Assembly: GCF_004353915.1 (NCBI RefSeq)
Contig: NZ_SMRP01000016.1
Span: forward strand, 1-64,000
Reading direction: 5' to 3'
DNA from: Paraburkholderia silviterrae
GTDB taxonomy: Bacteria > Pseudomonadota > Gammaproteobacteria > Burkholderiales > Burkholderiaceae
DNA: 64,000 nucleotides
This document shows, one piece after another, positions 52,955 to 61,559 of this stretch. Each line of letters starts with the position of its first letter. Position 1 is the first letter of the stretch. Below the pieces are notes generated by a model. That model was not told the origin of the DNA. It made no database searches and saw only the letters and a program-made list of their open reading frames with translations. A program made the position numbers and the translations under genes.

Positions 52955-54272
52955 ATGGATATGCCGATGAAGAGGAGACGCACGGTAGCTTCGCAGGCAG
53001 CGGCTCGCGGGCCTCTGCCTGAATTGCCCGCGGAACTGCTCGATCAACTGGTCAAGGGGCCGATGACGCCGGGTGAAGTACAGGACCTGATGCTGGCGTT
53101 CAACAAGGCGCTCATCGAGCGTGCAATGGGTGCGGAGATGAACCTGCATCTGGGCTACCAGCCGGGCCAGGCCAAGCCACCCGGACAGGCCATCGAACGC
53201 AACGGCGCCAGCGGCAAGACGGTGATTACCGATGGGGGGCCGGTGCGTGTCGAGGTCCCCCGCTACCGCGACGGCAGCTTCGAGCCCATCCTGATTCCCA
53301 AACACGAACGCCGCTTCACCGGCTTCGACGAGCGCATCATCGCGATGTACGCGCGCGGCGTGAGTGTGCGCGAGATCCAGGCGTTCCTGGCCGAGAGCTA
53401 TGGCACCGAAGTGTCGCCCGACTTCATCAGCTCGGTGACCGACGAGGTGATGGCCGACGCCCTGAGCTGGCAGAGCCGCCCGCTCGAGGTGATGTATCCG
53501 GTGGTGTTCTTCGACGCGCTACGGGTCAAGATCCGCGATGACGGCGTGGTCAGCAACAAGGCCGTGTATCTGGCTCTGGGCATCCAGGCCGACGGCCAGC
53601 GCGACGTGCTGGGCCTGTGGATCGAGCAGACCGAGGGCGCCAAATTCTGGCTCAAGGTGTTCAGCGAGCTCAAGACCCGCGGCTGCCGGGACATCCTGAT
53701 CGCGGTCGTCGATGGCCTGAAGGGGCTGGCCGAAGCGACTGGCACGGCTTACCCTCGCACCACCGTGCAGACCTGCATCGTGCATCTGATCCGCAACAGT
53801 CTGGAGTACGCCAGCTACAAGGACCGCAAAGCGCTCGCCGCGGCCCTGCGCCCGATCTATGCCGCCAGTAGCGAACAGGCTGCGCAGCTTGCCCTGCGAG
53901 CGTTTGCTGACGGCCCCTGGGGGACAAGGTATCTGACGATCGTGCAATCCTGGCAGCGCGCCTGGGAGCATGTCACGCCGTTCTTCGTGTTCACGCCGGA
54001 GATTCGGCGGGTTGTGTACACAACCAACGCCATCGAAAGCCTGAACATGCAGTTACGCAAGATCATCAAGACCCGGGGCCACTTCCCGAATGACGAAGCG
54101 GCTATCAAGCTGCTCTGGCTGGCATTGCGCAACGTGCTGGCCAAGTCGGTACGCGCAGCCTTCGACTCGAAATCCGCCATGAACCCGTTTGCTATCCTGT
54201 TCGGTGATCGATTCACACAGGCGCGTGGATAACGATTTGTTCAACCGCCTCGCCCACAAAAATGCGGACAGG
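52908..54272 (+). mobile_element. IS256-family insertion sequence
   Basis: One transposase gene bounded by imperfect inverted ends of about 25 bp: left end around 52908-52933 (core TTTTGTGGGCGAGGC) and right end around 54247-54272 (core GCCTCGCCCACAAAA). A short run of mismatches lies in the middle of each end. I could not find an 8-9 bp target duplication outside the ends. Confidence 0.85.
52955..54232 (+). CDS. IS256-family transposase
   Basis: A 425-residue DDE transposase of the MuDR/IS256 type. Candidate catalytic residues are the Asp in VVFFDALRVK, the Asp in AVVDGLKGL and the Glu in TTNAIESLN, with the family's C-terminal FFVFTPEIRRVVYTTNAIES region, partly quoted. AGAGG precedes the ATG. 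The frame is intact, so the element may be active. Confidence 0.95.
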   Translation: MDMPMKRRRTVASQAAARGPLPELPAELLDQLVKGPMTPGEVQDLMLAFNKALIERAMGAEMNLHLGYQPGQAKPPGQAIERNGASGKTVITDGGPVRVEVPRYRDGSFEPILIPKHERRFTGFDERIIAMYARGVSVREIQAFLAESYGTEVSPDFISSVTDEVMADALSWQSRPLEVMYPVVFFDALRVKIRDDGVVSNKAVYLALGIQADGQRDVLGLWIEQTEGAKFWLKVFSELKTRGCRDILIAVVDGLKGLAEATGTAYPRTTVQTCIVHLIRNSLEYASYKDRKALAAALRPIYAASSEQAAQLALRAFADGPWGTRYLTIVQSWQRAWEHVTPFFVFTPEIRRVVYTTNAIESLNMQLRKIIKTRGHFPNDEAAIKLLWLALRNVLAKSVRAAFDSKSAMNPFAILFGDRFTQARG

Positions 54273-54472
54273 TTCGAAATCGCCGAATTCACGCGAAGAG
54301 ATTTCTTCTCGTAGACGATGGAAGATCCAGTTCTCGGCCAACTTGGCGACGACTCGTCGATTCGAGTATCGAGCCTTTCTGCTCTCCGTTATTCAAGATT
54401 CTCCGTATGCAGGTGAGAATACCGGTATAGGTGTCGCGATCTGGAGGCTCAAGCTGAAGTTCCTGTTGGAGG

Positions 54473-54928
54473 TCAGCAAAGCGTTCTTGCAACGAGTGCC
54501 ACCCCCACAACGCCCCACTGCACGGCGGCAACAATCAAACTCGCCCGTTGTAATCCGATCGTTCCTCGTACCCGCGCGTTCAGCGGGCGGCCGGCCTTTG
54601 CTGCGCTGATCCATCCGAGATAGGTCAGCGCCTCATCCAATCCAGCCAAGGTCTCGTCGATTCCAGATTCGGGCGCCAGCGCATAATCTGCCATCGCTGC
54701 AAACAGCCTGCGGTCGATCGCAATCCTCACTGCGTACCACAACGCACCTAACCCCGAAGCAGTGCTGACGAAGGCGAGCAACGAACCAGCCAACGGCGCC
54801 TGCACCCAACCCGTTGCTATCCACCATCCCGCAATCGCGGCAATGAATGCTGCGACCACACCCCACATACCTGCGTCGAGCGCGCCGCGCGCAGCGGCAA
54901 TCCGAAACATATCGCGGCGATCACTCAT
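54473..54928 (-). CDS. Small membrane protein in the ynb-like cluster
   Basis: A 151-residue protein with two adjacent N-terminal membrane helices (about 19-36 and 41-63, GVVAAFIAAIAGWWIATG and LLAFVSTASGLGALWYAV) and a third near the C-terminus (IVAAVQWGVVGVALVA). Function unknown. The ATG at 54928 shares its A with the stop of the phosphatase gene, so it is the last gene of the ynbA-ynbC-ynbD run. The 240 bases beyond it up to the insertion sequence (54233-54472) contain no gene I can support. Confidence 0.75.
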   Translation of the reverse strand: MSDRRDMFRIAAARGALDAGMWGVVAAFIAAIAGWWIATGWVQAPLAGSLLAFVSTASGLGALWYAVRIAIDRRLFAAMADYALAPESGIDETLAGLDEALTYLGWISAAKAGRPLNARVRGTIGLQRASLIVAAVQWGVVGVALVARTLC

Positions 54929-56331
54929 CAAGCCTCCGTCATCGCGCAATGGCGATCGATCCAGTCTTGCAGCACGGAGATGCTTTCGTCGGAGCACACC
55001 GCTCGCGGTTGTCGCTCGCGCACCGCCGCGAGTGCGGCGCGTGCATCCGTGAGCCCTCGTTGTCTTGCTATCCACGCGGCCGCGCACAGGACGCTGCGCC
55101 CGTAGCCGAGCGCACAGCAAACGAGCACGTCACGGCCTTCGCGGTGCATACACCCGAGCGCGGCGAGCGCCCGCTCCAGTTGCTGCATGGAGGGTGCGAC
55201 GAGATCGAGTTGTGGAACGGCCGAATAGGCGCACGAAGCATCGAGCGATACCCAACGCGGCATTTCCGCTGTCAAATCGACCAGACCCGTGAAGCCGCGG
55301 CGGAGCAAATCGCCGCCAGTCGGTGTGCGGCCTATCGATAGTCTCTCGTCGATGCGTACAGGCGCTGGCCGCCGCCAGGTCCAGGCGCGGGAATTGACGA
55401 ATGCGCCGGCAATCGTCGGCGCGAATAATATCAACATAGGCACCGGAAAGTGTCCCAGCACGTCCTTCTGGAAGGCTTTCGCGTTGCCGCGGCAATAGAC
55501 CCATGCGACGCACGCTAGTCCCAACGCGCCCCAGCCGGCGACAAGCGCCCACTCCACCGCGCGAGGAATACACGCGATAGCCGCCAAACCGGCAACACAG
55601 GCCGCAGCCGTATAGCGTAGGGCAAGCGCGCGACGGCGAGTGCGCGATGCAACATCATCGTCCGGGGGCGCGCTAGCCATGTTGCGCAACGGGAACAAGA
55701 ACAATGCGAGGCAGCCGACCGCCGCGCCAGTCGGAACGTCGATCACATGATGTTGCCAGGTCGTCAGTACCGAAACGCCAATCGCCGCAAACCACAGATG
55801 CATTGCAAGGCGCGCCGCTCTATTGCGTAGATGCCTTGCATAGACCGCCCAAAGCACGACCAGTAATGCGATGTGCAGCGAAGGGGCCTGGTTGTACGGC
55901 TTGTCGAAGCCCATCAGCAGCGTGATCAGCGTGCCGGCTACACCGTCCGTGGCAGGGCGCGCGAAGTCGTAACGCAATGGCCACAGGATAAAGCACGCGA
56001 CCGAAATGAGTTGCACGGTCAGCAAGCGCTTCACGTGGTCGAGCAGGTCGTCGCGACGGGTCCAGAAGAAGAATGAAAGCGCATATAGAAAATCGATTGA
56101 CCAGTACGGGACGATCGACCAGGGTACAAACGGAATCGCACGCTCCCATCCGAACGAAAACGATGGCACGTAGGCGCGCTGCGTAGCCAGCCAGTTGGCA
56201 AGACCGTAGGTCGAGAAGAATACCGCGCCCATGAGGGTGAGCCAGCCGAATTGCATTGCGAACGTCGCCTTGCGTTCGCTACCCGCGACATTTGCGGCGG
56301 CATTGGTCGAACGGCCAACCGACTCGCTCAT
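54928..56331 (-). CDS. ynbD: PAP2 phosphatase / tyrosine-specific phosphatase fusion (YnbD-like)
   Basis: A 467-residue inner-membrane protein. Six or more hydrophobic helices occupy residues 25-320 and include PAP2 elements (KPYNQAPSLHIALL and TWQHHVIDVPTG). The C-terminal third is a dual-specificity/tyrosine phosphatase domain with the signature loop VCCALGYGRS (Cys-x5-Arg). This two-domain layout matches E. coli YnbD, presumably removing phosphate from a lipid or head-group intermediate. ATGA overlap with ynbC. Confidence 0.88.
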   Translation of the reverse strand: MSESVGRSTNAAANVAGSERKATFAMQFGWLTLMGAVFFSTYGLANWLATQRAYVPSFSFGWERAIPFVPWSIVPYWSIDFLYALSFFFWTRRDDLLDHVKRLLTVQLISVACFILWPLRYDFARPATDGVAGTLITLLMGFDKPYNQAPSLHIALLVVLWAVYARHLRNRAARLAMHLWFAAIGVSVLTTWQHHVIDVPTGAAVGCLALFLFPLRNMASAPPDDDVASRTRRRALALRYTAAACVAGLAAIACIPRAVEWALVAGWGALGLACVAWVYCRGNAKAFQKDVLGHFPVPMLILFAPTIAGAFVNSRAWTWRRPAPVRIDERLSIGRTPTGGDLLRRGFTGLVDLTAEMPRWVSLDASCAYSAVPQLDLVAPSMQQLERALAALGCMHREGRDVLVCCALGYGRSVLCAAAWIARQRGLTDARAALAAVRERQPRAVCSDESISVLQDWIDRHCAMTEA

Positions 56332-58094
56332 GCTGCTGCAACCCGCTGCGCGAGGCTGACGGTAAAGATACCCGCCGCATCGATGCGTTGCTCGATCTTG
56401 CGAAACCCGGCACGTGCGACGAGCTCGTCCATTTCAGCCTGACAGCGGCGGCGCATCACCCAGGTTGCATCGCCGCGATGATTGTTGAGTGCGCGGGCGA
56501 TGAACTCGAGTTGCGGGTGCCATGGTTGGCAGGTATAGACGATATAGCCTCCTGCTGGCACTGCCTGAGCGAGGCCGCGCAGAGATCGCTCGATCAGCGA
56601 ATTTTCACCAAACAACTCGTAGAGACCAGACACAATCGCCAATGTAGGGTGCGGCTCGAGTGCGGCGAGTGAGGCTTCGTCGAATGCGTCGCCTTTTTCA
56701 AACCGTGCGATAGTCTCCAGGCCGCGTTGTGCAATCAGCGTGCGTCCCGCCGCGACGTTCGTCGGGCTGTAGTCGCGAAGCACGATGTCGTCGGGCGGGG
56801 CACCTTCGCGCACTGCCGCCGCAATGGCGTCGAGCAAGTAACGGCCGTGGCCGGCGGCAATGTCGACGATCCGCACGGCTGTGCCGCCACCGCGCAGACG
56901 GCCGATCGCTGAACCGATCAGTTCTTCGAGATGGACTTTGCGCTGGCGAATACCAACCCAGCCCGGCGAATCCAGATACGCGCGATCAATCATTCGCCCG
57001 ATACCGAGATTCCCCTTCGCGTCGTTGCGATAGACATAGTCGAGCGTCGAGCCCGAATCGAAGCCGAGCTTCAGCCCAAGCGCAATGCCGTCCGATAGCG
57101 TGCCCGCAGCTTTGAGTCCCGCGCGTGTGGCGGTCCAATAAGCGCGAGCGACCGGATTCGTCGCCGGCCGGATCAAGGCCGTGTATTCATCGTGGAATGC
57201 GCCGCTCCGGTCGGCGTCGACAAGCGAGACCCGCGGCGCTGGCGCATCGAATTCACGCAGCACGAACGCCCGCGAGGGCGCAAGCGCCTGTGCGCGGTCG
57301 CGCTCGCCGAGCGTATCGTGATAGAAACCAGGCAGTTCGATACGCTCTTTGCGTACCGAGCCGAGGCGCTCGAAGAAGCGATCCTGTGGGCCGCGATGAA
57401 CGACCCAGTCCGCTCCGGAAATCAGCAGTTGGGTGGGCACCGTGATCGCGGCTGCATCGGCGACGATGCGTTGTGCGGTGTCGTGCACGTCGAGCAGCAT
57501 GTTGACGGCAATCGGGCGCGTGATTAGCGGATCGGCTGCATAGCTCGCGATTCGCTCGGGGTCGTGGGTCAGGAATTTGGGTTTGACATAGCTGTTCACG
57601 TAGAACAGGCCACGCAGCTTGTGCATCAGCCGCAGCCCGGGCCGTGCGAACGGTACGTAGAGCTTGATATGGAAGGCCGGCGATGCGAGAACGAGGCAGC
57701 GCACCGGCGGCGCATAGTCGTGCACCCACGCTGCAGCCAGCACCGCGCCAACGCTCTGGGCCACAACGGCGAGATCTTCGGTTGCGATGTCGTAAGCGTC
57801 CCGAATGTGATCGACAAACACTTGCAGTTCGCGTACCGATGCGCCTACGCCCGGGCTGTATCCGCGTGCGCCGGGCGAGCGGCCATGGCCACGCGCATCC
57901 CAGGCGAAAAACGCGAACTCGGGCAAATCAAGTTCGTCGACGAGGTGCGCGACGCGCCCCGAATGTTCGTGGCCGCGATGCAGAAGCACGATGGCGCCGC
58001 GGCAGCGAGTGCCTGTAGCGGGCCAGTAGCGATAGAAGAGGCGCTCGCCGTCGTGGGTGATGAACTCCGTTTCTTGCGCAGTGCGTGCAGTCAA
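56328..58094 (-). CDS. ynbC: Alpha/beta hydrolase-methyltransferase fusion (YnbC-like)
   Basis: A 588-residue two-domain protein. The first half (about 1-290) is a monoacylglycerol-lipase-like alpha/beta hydrolase with a nucleophile Ser in VVAQSVGAV and WDARGHGRSPG upstream. The second half (about 300-588) is a class I methyltransferase with the SAM loop VDIAAGHGRYLLDA. The start is a TTG at 58094, chosen because GGGAGG lies six bases upstream and the ATG just before it runs into a stop at once. It matches E. coli YnbC. It follows ynbA after 60 bases. Confidence 0.88.
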   Translation of the reverse strand: MTARTAQETEFITHDGERLFYRYWPATGTRCRGAIVLLHRGHEHSGRVAHLVDELDLPEFAFFAWDARGHGRSPGARGYSPGVGASVRELQVFVDHIRDAYDIATEDLAVVAQSVGAVLAAAWVHDYAPPVRCLVLASPAFHIKLYVPFARPGLRLMHKLRGLFYVNSYVKPKFLTHDPERIASYAADPLITRPIAVNMLLDVHDTAQRIVADAAAITVPTQLLISGADWVVHRGPQDRFFERLGSVRKERIELPGFYHDTLGERDRAQALAPSRAFVLREFDAPAPRVSLVDADRSGAFHDEYTALIRPATNPVARAYWTATRAGLKAAGTLSDGIALGLKLGFDSGSTLDYVYRNDAKGNLGIGRMIDRAYLDSPGWVGIRQRKVHLEELIGSAIGRLRGGGTAVRIVDIAAGHGRYLLDAIAAAVREGAPPDDIVLRDYSPTNVAAGRTLIAQRGLETIARFEKGDAFDEASLAALEPHPTLAIVSGLYELFGENSLIERSLRGLAQAVPAGGYIVYTCQPWHPQLEFIARALNNHRGDATWVMRRRCQAEMDELVARAGFRKIEQRIDAAGIFTVSLAQRVAAA

Positions 58095-58154
58095 GTCATG
58101 CCTCCCGGTTCTTCGATGGTATCGAATTTGTGCTGCCAGGCGGCAACATATCGT

Positions 58155-58760
58155 TCAACTATCGGTTTCGGCAATTCCCGCATACACACGCCGAACAGCC
58201 GTCATGATCGAAAGCAAGATCAACAGCCGCCACAGCCAGGCAGCAATGGCGCCAACCGGCAGCCCAATGCCGATCCATAAAGCGAAAGCGCCAAGCGCGA
58301 GCGCCCGATCGCTTTTACCGAACGGGCCGTCGTAGCGACGGCTTGCACCAACGAGCGGGCCGATCAACCCCGCGCTTTCGACAATCACAGCGGTGAGCGC
58401 GAAGAGCCAGACGTCCGCCGGCATTAACGCAGGCGCGGCGAGAAACGGCAATACGAGCGCGACGTCCGAAACGATGTCGCCAAGCTCGTTCAGATAGGCG
58501 CCGAGCGTGCTTTTCTGCCTATGCTCGCGCGCCAGCATGCCGTCGATCGCATTGAGGGCCATCCGGATAAACAGCCACAACGGGATCATCAGGAACAGTG
58601 GTCGAACGAACATACCGAGTCCGGCGAGCGCACCGACAACGATCGACCCGCCGGCTGCGAAGAGCGTGACCTGGTTTGCTGTGACGCCGCGGCGGGCAAG
58701 AGAATCGGTCAGCGGCCGCAGCAGATTCTGAAATTTTGGTTTGAGTGCGTAGAGGCTCAT
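58155..58760 (-). CDS. ynbA: CDP-alcohol phosphatidyltransferase (YnbA-like)
   Basis: A 201-residue inner-membrane enzyme that would attach an alcohol to a CDP-activated lipid. The family motif is recognisable but altered: NAIDGMLAREHRQKSTLG then AYLNELGDIVSD, where two of the usual Asp positions are Asn. The same variant is typical of YnbA, so it is likely functional. The ATG at 58760 starts where the family does. It is divergent from a PlsC-like gene. Confidence 0.88.
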   Translation of the reverse strand: MSLYALKPKFQNLLRPLTDSLARRGVTANQVTLFAAGGSIVVGALAGLGMFVRPLFLMIPLWLFIRMALNAIDGMLAREHRQKSTLGAYLNELGDIVSDVALVLPFLAAPALMPADVWLFALTAVIVESAGLIGPLVGASRRYDGPFGKSDRALALGAFALWIGIGLPVGAIAAWLWRLLILLSIMTAVRRVYAGIAETDS

Positions 58761-58810
58761 TGTGGCTTGCGCGTGCAAAGTAAAATGTGTCGCTCGGCAA
58801 GGTCCGGTGC

Positions 58811-58840
58811 CGGCTTTTTCCCCGGAGCGGGAAAAAGCCG
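58811..58840. promoter_or_regulatory. Perfect 12-bp inverted repeat in the ynbA/plsC control region
   Basis: CGGCTTTTTCCC (58811-58822) and its exact complement (58829-58840) enclose a six-base loop, 51 bases before the ynbA start. No T-run follows on either strand. It could be an operator or a leader hairpin. A 14-bp palindrome AATCTTTAAAGATT lies at 58922-58935 in the same 277-base divergent region. Confidence 0.5.
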
Positions 58841-59037
58841 ATAATATCATCGAAGAGGTTTAAAACATCAACGGCAGGCAACGAAGGTTGCGTTAATAGC
58901 ACGCTGTGTGGATGCGTTTAGAATCTTTAAAGATTTTTGATATTGATTTGATGTGGCTATGCAACGGGGATAAATTCCTGTGCTAACCCGAATTTGCACG
59001 GCGTGGCCTGTCGCTATCCTCTGAACCCTGTCTCTCC

Positions 59038-59664
59038 ATGAATATCTGTGATATCTGGCAGCGCGATTTTCTGCTCGGCATCGTGCGCCTTGTCGCAGGC
59101 GCGTATCCGGTCTGGCACGAGGCACCGTCACCGAAGCAGAAAATCTACTTTTCGAACCACACGAGCCACGTCGACACGCTCGCGATCCTCGCCGCGCTGC
59201 CGCGTGACGTGCGCGCGACTGTGCGGCCGGTTGCGGCACGCGACTACTGGGACAAAGGCAAGTTCAGGCGTCACATCGCGCAGAATCTGTTGAACGTCGT
59301 GTTGATCGACCGGCATCGCGAGACCGGTGGTGATCCACTCGATCCGGTGCGCGATGCGCTCGCCCAGGGACACTCGATCATCCTTTTTCCAGAGGGCACG
59401 CGTGGTGCGGATGCATTGCCGCAATCGTTCAAGAGCGGGCTGTTTCATCTTGCGACCGAGTTTCCGGATGTTGCGCTCGGGCCTGTCTATCTGGAGAACC
59501 TGCAGCGGATCATGCCGAAAGGTGCGATCTGGCCCGTACCACTGATCTGCAAGGTGCACTTTGGCGCGGACGAATGGCGTGGCCAGAACGAAGACAAGGC
59601 GTCGTTCCTCACCCGCATGCGCGACGCCATCGTCAGGCTCGCGCCGCATCGGGCCGCGGGCTAA
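59038..59664 (+). CDS. 1-acyl-glycerol-phosphate acyltransferase-like protein (PlsC family)
   Basis: A 208-residue membrane-associated acyltransferase. The catalytic HX4D motif is in SNHTSHVDTLAI and the glycerol-phosphate site in FPEGTRGA. It could make phosphatidic acid or acylate a special lipid. It lies 34 bases before a cdsA-like gene in one plus-strand unit, so it would supply the substrate for the next enzyme. The four-gene E. coli ynb operon has no such gene. Confidence 0.88.
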   Translation: MNICDIWQRDFLLGIVRLVAGAYPVWHEAPSPKQKIYFSNHTSHVDTLAILAALPRDVRATVRPVAARDYWDKGKFRRHIAQNLLNVVLIDRHRETGGDPLDPVRDALAQGHSIILFPEGTRGADALPQSFKSGLFHLATEFPDVALGPVYLENLQRIMPKGAIWPVPLICKVHFGADEWRGQNEDKASFLTRMRDAIVRLAPHRAAG

Positions 59665-59697
59665 ACGCGGCCTCTCCCTCTACATCAAGACATCGAT

Positions 59698-60627
59698 ATG
59701 CGCACACTCTTTTGGGAACTGGTTGGCGGCGTTGCTGCCGTGCTCACCGTTGCAACCGTCGTTGGGGCGGTTCTCGGCGCGCGTAGCGGCGGCGAGAATC
59801 CGACGATCGTCAACCTGAACCAGCGCATTCATGCCTGGTGGGCGATGATCGCGGTGATGGCGATCGCAATCGGCCTCGGAAACAACGTGACCTATGGTGT
59901 ATTTGCGTTGCTCTCCTACCTGACGCTGCGCGAGTTCATCACGCTTACACCAACGACGGCGAGCGATCACACCACGCTCTTCATCGCATTTTTTATTGCG
60001 ATTCCGGTTCAGTATCTGCTGCTCGCGATCGGCTGGTATGGAATGTATTCGATCTTCGTGCCTGTGCACCTGTTCTTCGCGATGTCGCTTGTCTCCGCGC
60101 TCACGCAGGACACCCGCGAGTTCCTCAGCCGCAACGCGAAGATCAACTGGGCGCTGATGGTCTGCGTCTATGGGTTGAGCCATGCTCCCGCAGTGCTCAT
60201 CCTGGACATACCTCATTACGCGGGGCAGAACGCTCTGCTGCTATTCTTTTTCCTTGTCGTCGTGCAGATCAGCGACGTGCTGCAGTATGTGGTTGGCAAG
60301 CTCTTCGGACGCCGCAAAATTGCTCCACGCCTGTCGCCCTCGAAGACCGTCGAGGGCTTTGTAGGAGGCGGCCTGCTTGCGACGTTGTGCGGTGCTGCAC
60401 TTTATCGTGTAACGCCGTTTAGCTTTGGTGCTGCTTTCGGCATTTCGCTTGCGATTGTGATTGCCGGCTTCATTGGTGGACTTGTGCTCTCTGCCGTCAA
60501 GCGCTCGCTCGACGCGAAGGACTGGGGCACGATGATTGCGGGCCACGGTGGCGTGCTCGATCGCGTCGATTCGATCTGCTTCGCTGCGCCGGTGTTCTTC
60601 CACCTCGTGCGTTTCGCCTACACCTAA
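59698..60627 (+). CDS. ynbB: Phosphatidate cytidylyltransferase (CdsA-like, YnbB-like)
   Basis: A 309-residue inner-membrane enzyme with about eight helices that makes CDP-diacylglycerol from phosphatidic acid and CTP. The signature is present: LSPSKTVEGFVGG, then SAVKRSLDAKDWG and GHGGVLDRVDS. It completes the ynbABCD set and would feed YnbA. This is a specialised second copy; the housekeeping cdsA is expected elsewhere. Confidence 0.9.
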   Translation: MRTLFWELVGGVAAVLTVATVVGAVLGARSGGENPTIVNLNQRIHAWWAMIAVMAIAIGLGNNVTYGVFALLSYLTLREFITLTPTTASDHTTLFIAFFIAIPVQYLLLAIGWYGMYSIFVPVHLFFAMSLVSALTQDTREFLSRNAKINWALMVCVYGLSHAPAVLILDIPHYAGQNALLLFFFLVVVQISDVLQYVVGKLFGRRKIAPRLSPSKTVEGFVGGGLLATLCGAALYRVTPFSFGAAFGISLAIVIAGFIGGLVLSAVKRSLDAKDWGTMIAGHGGVLDRVDSICFAAPVFFHLVRFAYT

Positions 60628-60722
60628 GCAATCGGGGAGAGGGAAATATCCGGCATGCCCAAGATATCCGAGGTGTTTTAAAGCTGTTTCGTGAGAGGAC
60701 GGTTGTGCGCTCACCCATCCCC

Positions 60723-61493
60723 TCACAACACATTCAACATCGCCAGCGCCGTCTCCTGTAAATGCGGGAGCACGCGCTTCACTGCCGCCTCGGCGTCTTC
60801 GTTTCCAATCGACATATTGGTGCTGAGCGCGGCGACCACTTCCCCGCTGCGATTACGCAACGGCACGGCCACCCCTCTCACGCCCACCTGCAACTGCTGC
60901 TCGATGAGCGCATAGCCATCCGCGCGCGCTCGCACGATCTTCTCGCGTAGCCGTGTGGCGCTCGTAATCGTATGCGGCGTGAACGGCGCGAGCTCGACCG
61001 TATCGAGCCACGCCGAAACCGCTTGCTGATCCTCCTGATACGCAAGCAGCACCACCCCCGGCGAGATCAGCGGCGCGGGCACGCGCGCGCCAAGCACGAA
61101 TCCGGTGGTCATCACGCGCGAGACGCCATTGCGCGCAATCACCACGAGCTCCCAGCCGTCGAGCACGCTCACATAGGCCGACTCGTTGAGCGTCGCGCTC
61201 AGTTGCTGCAGATACGGCTGCACGGTACGCGGCAGGCGCGCCGAATCGAAGTACGACCAGCCCACGCGCAGCACGCGCGGCGTGAGGCCGAATAAGCGTC
61301 CATCGGTATAAACGTAGCCCAGCGATTCGAGCGTCAGCAAATAACGTCGCGCGGCGGTGCGCGAGAGCCCGGTGCGTTCTGCCGCCTGGGTCGCGGTCAT
61401 GCGCGCGTGCTGATTGTCGAAGGCCTCGAGAATGGCGAGGCCTTTTTCGAGGCCGGCGATCCAGTCGCGTTTGGCGAGCGTCGTAGTTTTCAT
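60723..61493 (-). CDS. IclR-family transcriptional regulator (PcaR/PobR type)
   Basis: A 256-residue regulator with an N-terminal winged helix-turn-helix (MTATQAAERTGLSRTAARRYL in part, about residues 30-65) and a C-terminal IclR effector domain (about 85-250, RVPAPLISPGVVLLA and GVAVPLRNRSGEVVAALS). The IAGLEKGLAILEAF start is of the PcaR/PobR group that controls aromatic-acid catabolism. It lies 66 bases downstream of an MHS transporter gene, which is its likely target. Confidence 0.92.
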   Translation of the reverse strand: MKTTTLAKRDWIAGLEKGLAILEAFDNQHARMTATQAAERTGLSRTAARRYLLTLESLGYVYTDGRLFGLTPRVLRVGWSYFDSARLPRTVQPYLQQLSATLNESAYVSVLDGWELVVIARNGVSRVMTTGFVLGARVPAPLISPGVVLLAYQEDQQAVSAWLDTVELAPFTPHTITSATRLREKIVRARADGYALIEQQLQVGVRGVAVPLRNRSGEVVAALSTNMSIGNEDAEAAVKRVLPHLQETALAMLNVL

Positions 61494-61559
61494 CAGTAGA
61501 GAACGCCAAAGCCGGGCATGCGCCCGGCCTCGATTGCAAACCGTTGAGCGATCGTGTGC

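Noticed and set aside
52780..54300. Target-site duplication for the IS256 element
   Set aside because: I compared the bases outside both inverted ends and found no convincing 8-9 bp direct repeat.
54289..54534. 81-codon minus-strand frame beyond the insertion sequence
   Set aside because: It overlaps the end of the small membrane-protein gene, has no ribosome site and no recognisable family; at best a gene remnant.
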